Shown here one piece after another: positions 61,378-64,000 of a stretch of DNA of 64,000 bases (the stretch's first letter is position 1; every line of letters starts with the position of its first letter). The notes beneath the pieces are model-generated. The model did no database searches. It saw only the letters and a program-made list of their open reading frames with translations, and was not told the origin of the DNA. This DNA comes from SIAQ01 sp964484265. GTDB taxonomy: Bacteria; Planctomycetota; Planctomycetia; Gemmatales; Gemmataceae. The DNA lies in assembly GCA_964484265.1 (NCBI GenBank), contig CAZAFH010000008.1, positions 1 to 64,000 on the forward strand, read 5' to 3'. Both the position numbers and the translations under genes were made by a program.

Positions 61378-62289
61378 ATGGGCACTCTCCGCAGAGCGTT
61401 TACGCTCATCGAATTACTTGTGGTAATCGCTATCATCGCCATATTGATTGCGTTACTCGTCCCGGCCGTGCAAAAGGTACGCGAAGCGGCGGCCCGTACG
61501 CAGTGTCTGAACAACCTTCACCAGTGGGGAGTCGCTTTTCACGGCTTTCACGATGCCAACAAACAGTTTCCTTTCGGCGCGAGGAACAACCCGCGCCAAA
61601 CCTGGGTGATGTACCTTTGGCCCTACATCGATCAAAATGCGCTAGCGTCACAGAATGATTTGACGCAGCCATTCTATGTTGCTCCAGGCACGATCGCGAA
61701 TACCATGAACGGCCTGTGCGGAGCGATCGTTCCCATCTACAACTGCCCGATGGACAACAACTCGCAGAATCAGGACGCCCCAGGCACCTACTATATGCGA
61801 ACGCGAGGCAATTACGTGGTCAACTGGGGCAACGTGGACTACGACACGGCGCCAGGCGCGAGCGGGTCAGCGCCATTCGCGCATCTCAACGGGAATCGTT
61901 CAACGCCACGCATCACCAAGATGGCCCATTTCTCCGACGGCACATCTAATACGATGCTGATGTCGGAGTACCTGAAACCCTTGAGCGGCGCTGACAACGA
62001 CTGGCGGGCAGACATCCACAACGATGACGGCGTGTTCCGCTTCCACACGGCAAATACGCCCAATTCCACCGTTCCAGACCAAGTCGGCTGGGCCCAACCC
62101 AATGGCGATCCATTGATGCCTATCTTGGCCACGACGCCACAACGCAATGCTGCTCGAAGCCGGCATTCCGGCGGCGTTCATGCGTGTTTCGCTGACGGAA
62201 CGGTGCGATTCATCACCAACAACATTCCGCTTGCTACTTGGCAGGCTCTCGGAACGATGGACGGCAATGAGGTGGTGAACATTGATTGA
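61378..62289 (+). CDS. DUF1559 protein with type IV prepilin-like N-terminus
   Basis: 303 residues. The N-terminus is RRA|FTLIELLVVIAIIAILIAL, a textbook prepilin-peptidase site. DUF1559 (SBP_bac_10) follows: LVPAVQKVREAAARTQCLNNLHQWGVAFHGFHD, then a Gly/Asn-rich middle, MLMSEYLKP, and the C-terminal H-x-G signature SRHSGGVHACFADGTVRFI. These proteins are expanded by the hundred in some planctomycetes, and are thought to be pseudopilins or surface structures. A gene for a small lipoprotein follows. No promoter could be assigned in the A/T-rich 240 bp upstream. Confidence 0.95.
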   Translation: MGTLRRAFTLIELLVVIAIIAILIALLVPAVQKVREAAARTQCLNNLHQWGVAFHGFHDANKQFPFGARNNPRQTWVMYLWPYIDQNALASQNDLTQPFYVAPGTIANTMNGLCGAIVPIYNCPMDNNSQNQDAPGTYYMRTRGNYVVNWGNVDYDTAPGASGSAPFAHLNGNRSTPRITKMAHFSDGTSNTMLMSEYLKPLSGADNDWRADIHNDDGVFRFHTANTPNSTVPDQVGWAQPNGDPLMPILATTPQRNAARSRHSGGVHACFADGTVRFITNNIPLATWQALGTMDGNEVVNID

Positions 62290-62399
62290 GAGTTCAGGCA
62301 GCCTTAAGAACTCGTACCGTGAAGTCCGCCAGGCCTGTTAGTCGAACCCTTGCGGACACATATCGCCTTGAATTATCCTCTCCATTTCGGATCCAACTC

Positions 62400-62807
62400 A
62401 TGTATGTCCATTGGCAAACGGCAGCATTCTCATCTCTGCTGGCACTCTGCTTCATATCGGGGTGCGGCGATAATCTCCATGAGGTGAAAGGGATCGTCAA
62501 ATTCGACGGTAAACTCGTCGATAGCGGATCCATTCGCTTTGTCGCCGTCGATAACTCGTCGCCCGCCGTCGGCGCCATTATTACCAACGGGCAATACAGC
62601 ACGAAGGTTCCCATTGGCGAAATGAAAGTATCCGTCACCGCGACACGTGTAGTCGGCAAGAAGGCGCTTTATGACAAACCCGATGGTCCGTTCATGGATG
62701 TGCGAGTAAACGTTTCTCCCGAAAAATACTCCGATGATAAATCAATTCTCCGTTACACCGTCATTCGTGGCACGAATCAGAAGGATTGGGAACTCACCAG
62801 CAATTAA
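62400..62807 (+). CDS. small lipoprotein following a DUF1559 gene
   Basis: 135 residues from ATG 62400; the frame is open earlier but the lipoprotein signal begins here (AAFSSLLALCFISGC, with the lipobox FISGC). The mature domain (VKGIVKFDGKLVDSGSIRFVAVDN ... VTATRVVGKKALYDKPDG) is a small beta-sandwich (carboxypeptidase-regulatory-like). The combination DUF1559 then lipoprotein is a standing planctomycete pair, and the role is unknown. It lies about 110 bp after the DUF1559 stop. Confidence 0.85.
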   Translation: MYVHWQTAAFSSLLALCFISGCGDNLHEVKGIVKFDGKLVDSGSIRFVAVDNSSPAVGAIITNGQYSTKVPIGEMKVSVTATRVVGKKALYDKPDGPFMDVRVNVSPEKYSDDKSILRYTVIRGTNQKDWELTSN

Positions 62808-62909
62808 GAAAGCGACACGGCTCGGATTGAATCACGGGCCCTCCGCTCCGGAAAAATTGCGGGTCAGAACACTGGCAAACGATAGCCTTACCTCGAAAAC
62901 GGTGAGTTG

Positions 62910-64000
62910 TCATTTCCGCACTCGCAGCGTCTTGTAAAGTGTACTGACGAGTGTGTGCTTCGCGTCATCCGCACTCAATTCCCAGAACATCACGCCGCCG
63001 AGTTTGCGATCGTTTACGTAGCTGGCTCTGATGCGAAGCGATTCGGGGTCATCGTAGCTAATCATGATGCCGGACTTTTCGTCGAATAACCAGGGAACCT
63101 TCGCCTCGTCATGCCAGTGCCGTTTGTACTTGTCGAGGTAGTTGGCAGCGATGTCCTTGTAATCGAAAACGCCTGCTTCCCACGTGCCTTTCGGCAGGGT
63201 CTTGCTTGGTTTTTGGTATAGGCCGGCGTTCTCATTTTTGACACCCGCCCACCCTCGGCCATAGAAAGGCACGCCCATGACCAGTTTGTCGGCAGGGATG
63301 CCCGCCTTCAGATACGCGGTCACCGCGGAATCGACATTGAAATGTTTGCGGATCGATTCGTCTTTCGTCGGATCGCTTTTGGCGGGGTAAAGCGGCGCGT
63401 TGAAATTCGTCGCCTCGCTCCAGCCGCCGTGAAAATCATACGTCATCAGGTTGATCCAATCGAGATGCTGAGCAATCTTTTCTAGCTCAAGGTTCTGGTA
63501 GACGCTCGGGCCTGCCGGTGCAGCTATGGTCAGCAGATACTTCGTTTTGTCGGCCTTGCCCTGGTCGTCGAGATGCTTCCGCAACTCGGCCAGGAGGTGC
63601 GTGAAGTTCTGCTTGTCGATCGGGCGCGTCTTGTTGCTCGCTTCCCCGCCGCCGACGGGGTATTCCCAATCGATATCGATGCCGTCGAAACCGTATTTCT
63701 TCATGAACACAACGCATGATCTTGCCAATTTCTGGCGCGAGGCGTCCGTCAGCGCGGCATCGGAGAACGGACTGGATAAGGTCCAACCGCCCACGCTGAT
63801 GAGCGTCCGCAGATGCGGGTGTTTCTTACGCAATTGCTGAAGCTGGTGAAAGTTGCCTCGCAGGAAACCGGCATCCCACTTGTCGCCCGGGTAGAACTTA
63901 TCGATGGCCGCATAGCTGTCGAAAAGGGCGCATTCGCCGTTGGCGATCTTGGCGAAGGCATAGTTGATGTGGGTGAGCTTGTCGGCGGGGATATCGCTTA
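62910..64000 (-). CDS. GH18 family chitinase, partial (5' end beyond the window)
   Basis: About 363 residues are in the window; the frame is open to 64000, so the N-terminus is cut off. The catalytic motif is YGFDGIDIDWEYP (D-x2-D-x-D-x-E, acid Glu last). Other family blocks are KLTHINYAFAKIANG, LISVGGWTLSSPFSDA, WINLMTYDFHGGWSE and VMGVPFYGRGWAGVK, and near the C-terminus GVMFWELSADDAKHTLV. It hydrolyses beta-1,4-GlcNAc polymers such as chitin by substrate-assisted retention. The portion before 63833 is clearly coding; a start at that point is spurious. Confidence 0.93.
   Translation of the reverse strand, partial: SDIPADKLTHINYAFAKIANGECALFDSYAAIDKFYPGDKWDAGFLRGNFHQLQQLRKKHPHLRTLISVGGWTLSSPFSDAALTDASRQKLARSCVVFMKKYGFDGIDIDWEYPVGGGEASNKTRPIDKQNFTHLLAELRKHLDDQGKADKTKYLLTIAAPAGPSVYQNLELEKIAQHLDWINLMTYDFHGGWSEATNFNAPLYPAKSDPTKDESIRKHFNVDSAVTAYLKAGIPADKLVMGVPFYGRGWAGVKNENAGLYQKPSKTLPKGTWEAGVFDYKDIAANYLDKYKRHWHDEAKVPWLFDEKSGIMISYDDPESLRIRASYVNDRKLGGVMFWELSADDAKHTLVSTLYKTLRVRK

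Noticed and set aside
63749..63961. 70-residue minus-strand frame near the right edge
   Set aside because: It is a shadow; the chitinase frame continues through this region with GH18 motifs up to the window edge.
1..64000. tRNA, rRNA or CRISPR array
   Set aside because: No cloverleaf with a T-loop/anticodon pattern, no rRNA-like block and no regularly spaced direct repeats were noticed; a tRNAscan or CRISPR search would be decisive.

Overview
This window looks like a chromosome segment of a Planctomycetota bacterium, most likely from the Gemmatales/Gemmataceae side. That reading rests on gene families that are largely confined to or greatly expanded in this phylum: a BBP7-type beta-barrel, a DUF1559 pseudopilin-like protein followed by a small lipoprotein, a PSD1/DUF1549-DUF1553 cytochrome, two other large c-type heme proteins with PA14-like or propeller domains, a DUF6807/PmoA-like protein, a Uma2 nuclease and many secreted proteins of unknown function. 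The coding sequence is G+C-rich and intergenic DNA is full of species-type inverted repeats. No rRNA, tRNA or CRISPR array was recognised. Family names come from reading motifs, not from a database search.

Layout. 1-5.3 kb: a secreted protein of unknown function, a BBP7 beta-barrel and a complete IS110-type element bounded by 33/34-bp inverted repeats. 5.3-16.5 kb: a subtilisin-like protease carrying a type IV prepilin signal, an acyl-CoA ligase, a small FHA protein, a glycosyltransferase, a Bax-inhibitor-1-like membrane protein, an anchored unknown, a large secreted alpha/beta hydrolase and a ClpP-like protein flanked by two direct copies of a hairpin repeat. 16.8-21.9 kb: an ExbB-ExbD-ExbD operon ending in a protein with a TonB-like N-terminus joined to a squalene-cyclase-like alpha/alpha toroid. 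22-26.4 kb: esterase, SDR, degenerate M24 peptidase, gamma carbonic anhydrase, arginase-like protein. 26.4-34 kb: secreted redox and propeller proteins (PSD1, sugar-dehydrogenase-like propeller, pentaheme PA14 cytochrome) with a Uma2 gene. 34-43.7 kb: SBF transporter, SEC-C/TPR protein, tyrosine phosphatase, D-2-hydroxyacid dehydrogenase, YhaM-like OB/HD exonuclease, DUF6807 protein, Spy/LTXXQ-like protein.

43.9-51.1 kb: amidase, then a PaoABC-like molybdenum hydroxylase (Tat-exported 2Fe-2S subunit, Mo subunit, FAD subunit with an extra cysteine-rich insert) and an OFA-type MFS transporter. 51.2-57.4 kb: a small two-gene cassette whose HNH nuclease is frameshifted, a 1018-residue propeller/HEAT/heme protein, and an amidohydrolase-DUF3052-B3/4 cluster. 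57.4-64 kb: a 1232-residue FHA/coiled-coil/pseudokinase protein, a DUF1559 protein with its lipoprotein, and a GH18 chitinase that runs off the right edge.

The best candidate for an undescribed system is the ExbB/ExbD/ExbD plus TonB-like/toroid operon: a proton-motive-force motor whose apparent energy transducer has a toroid domain where TonB has its receptor-binding domain. Other notable points are the pilin-signal subtilase, the FHA/coiled-coil/pseudokinase, the possible +1 frameshift in the HNH gene, the long inverted repeats of the IS110 element, and a structured leader before the SBF transporter.
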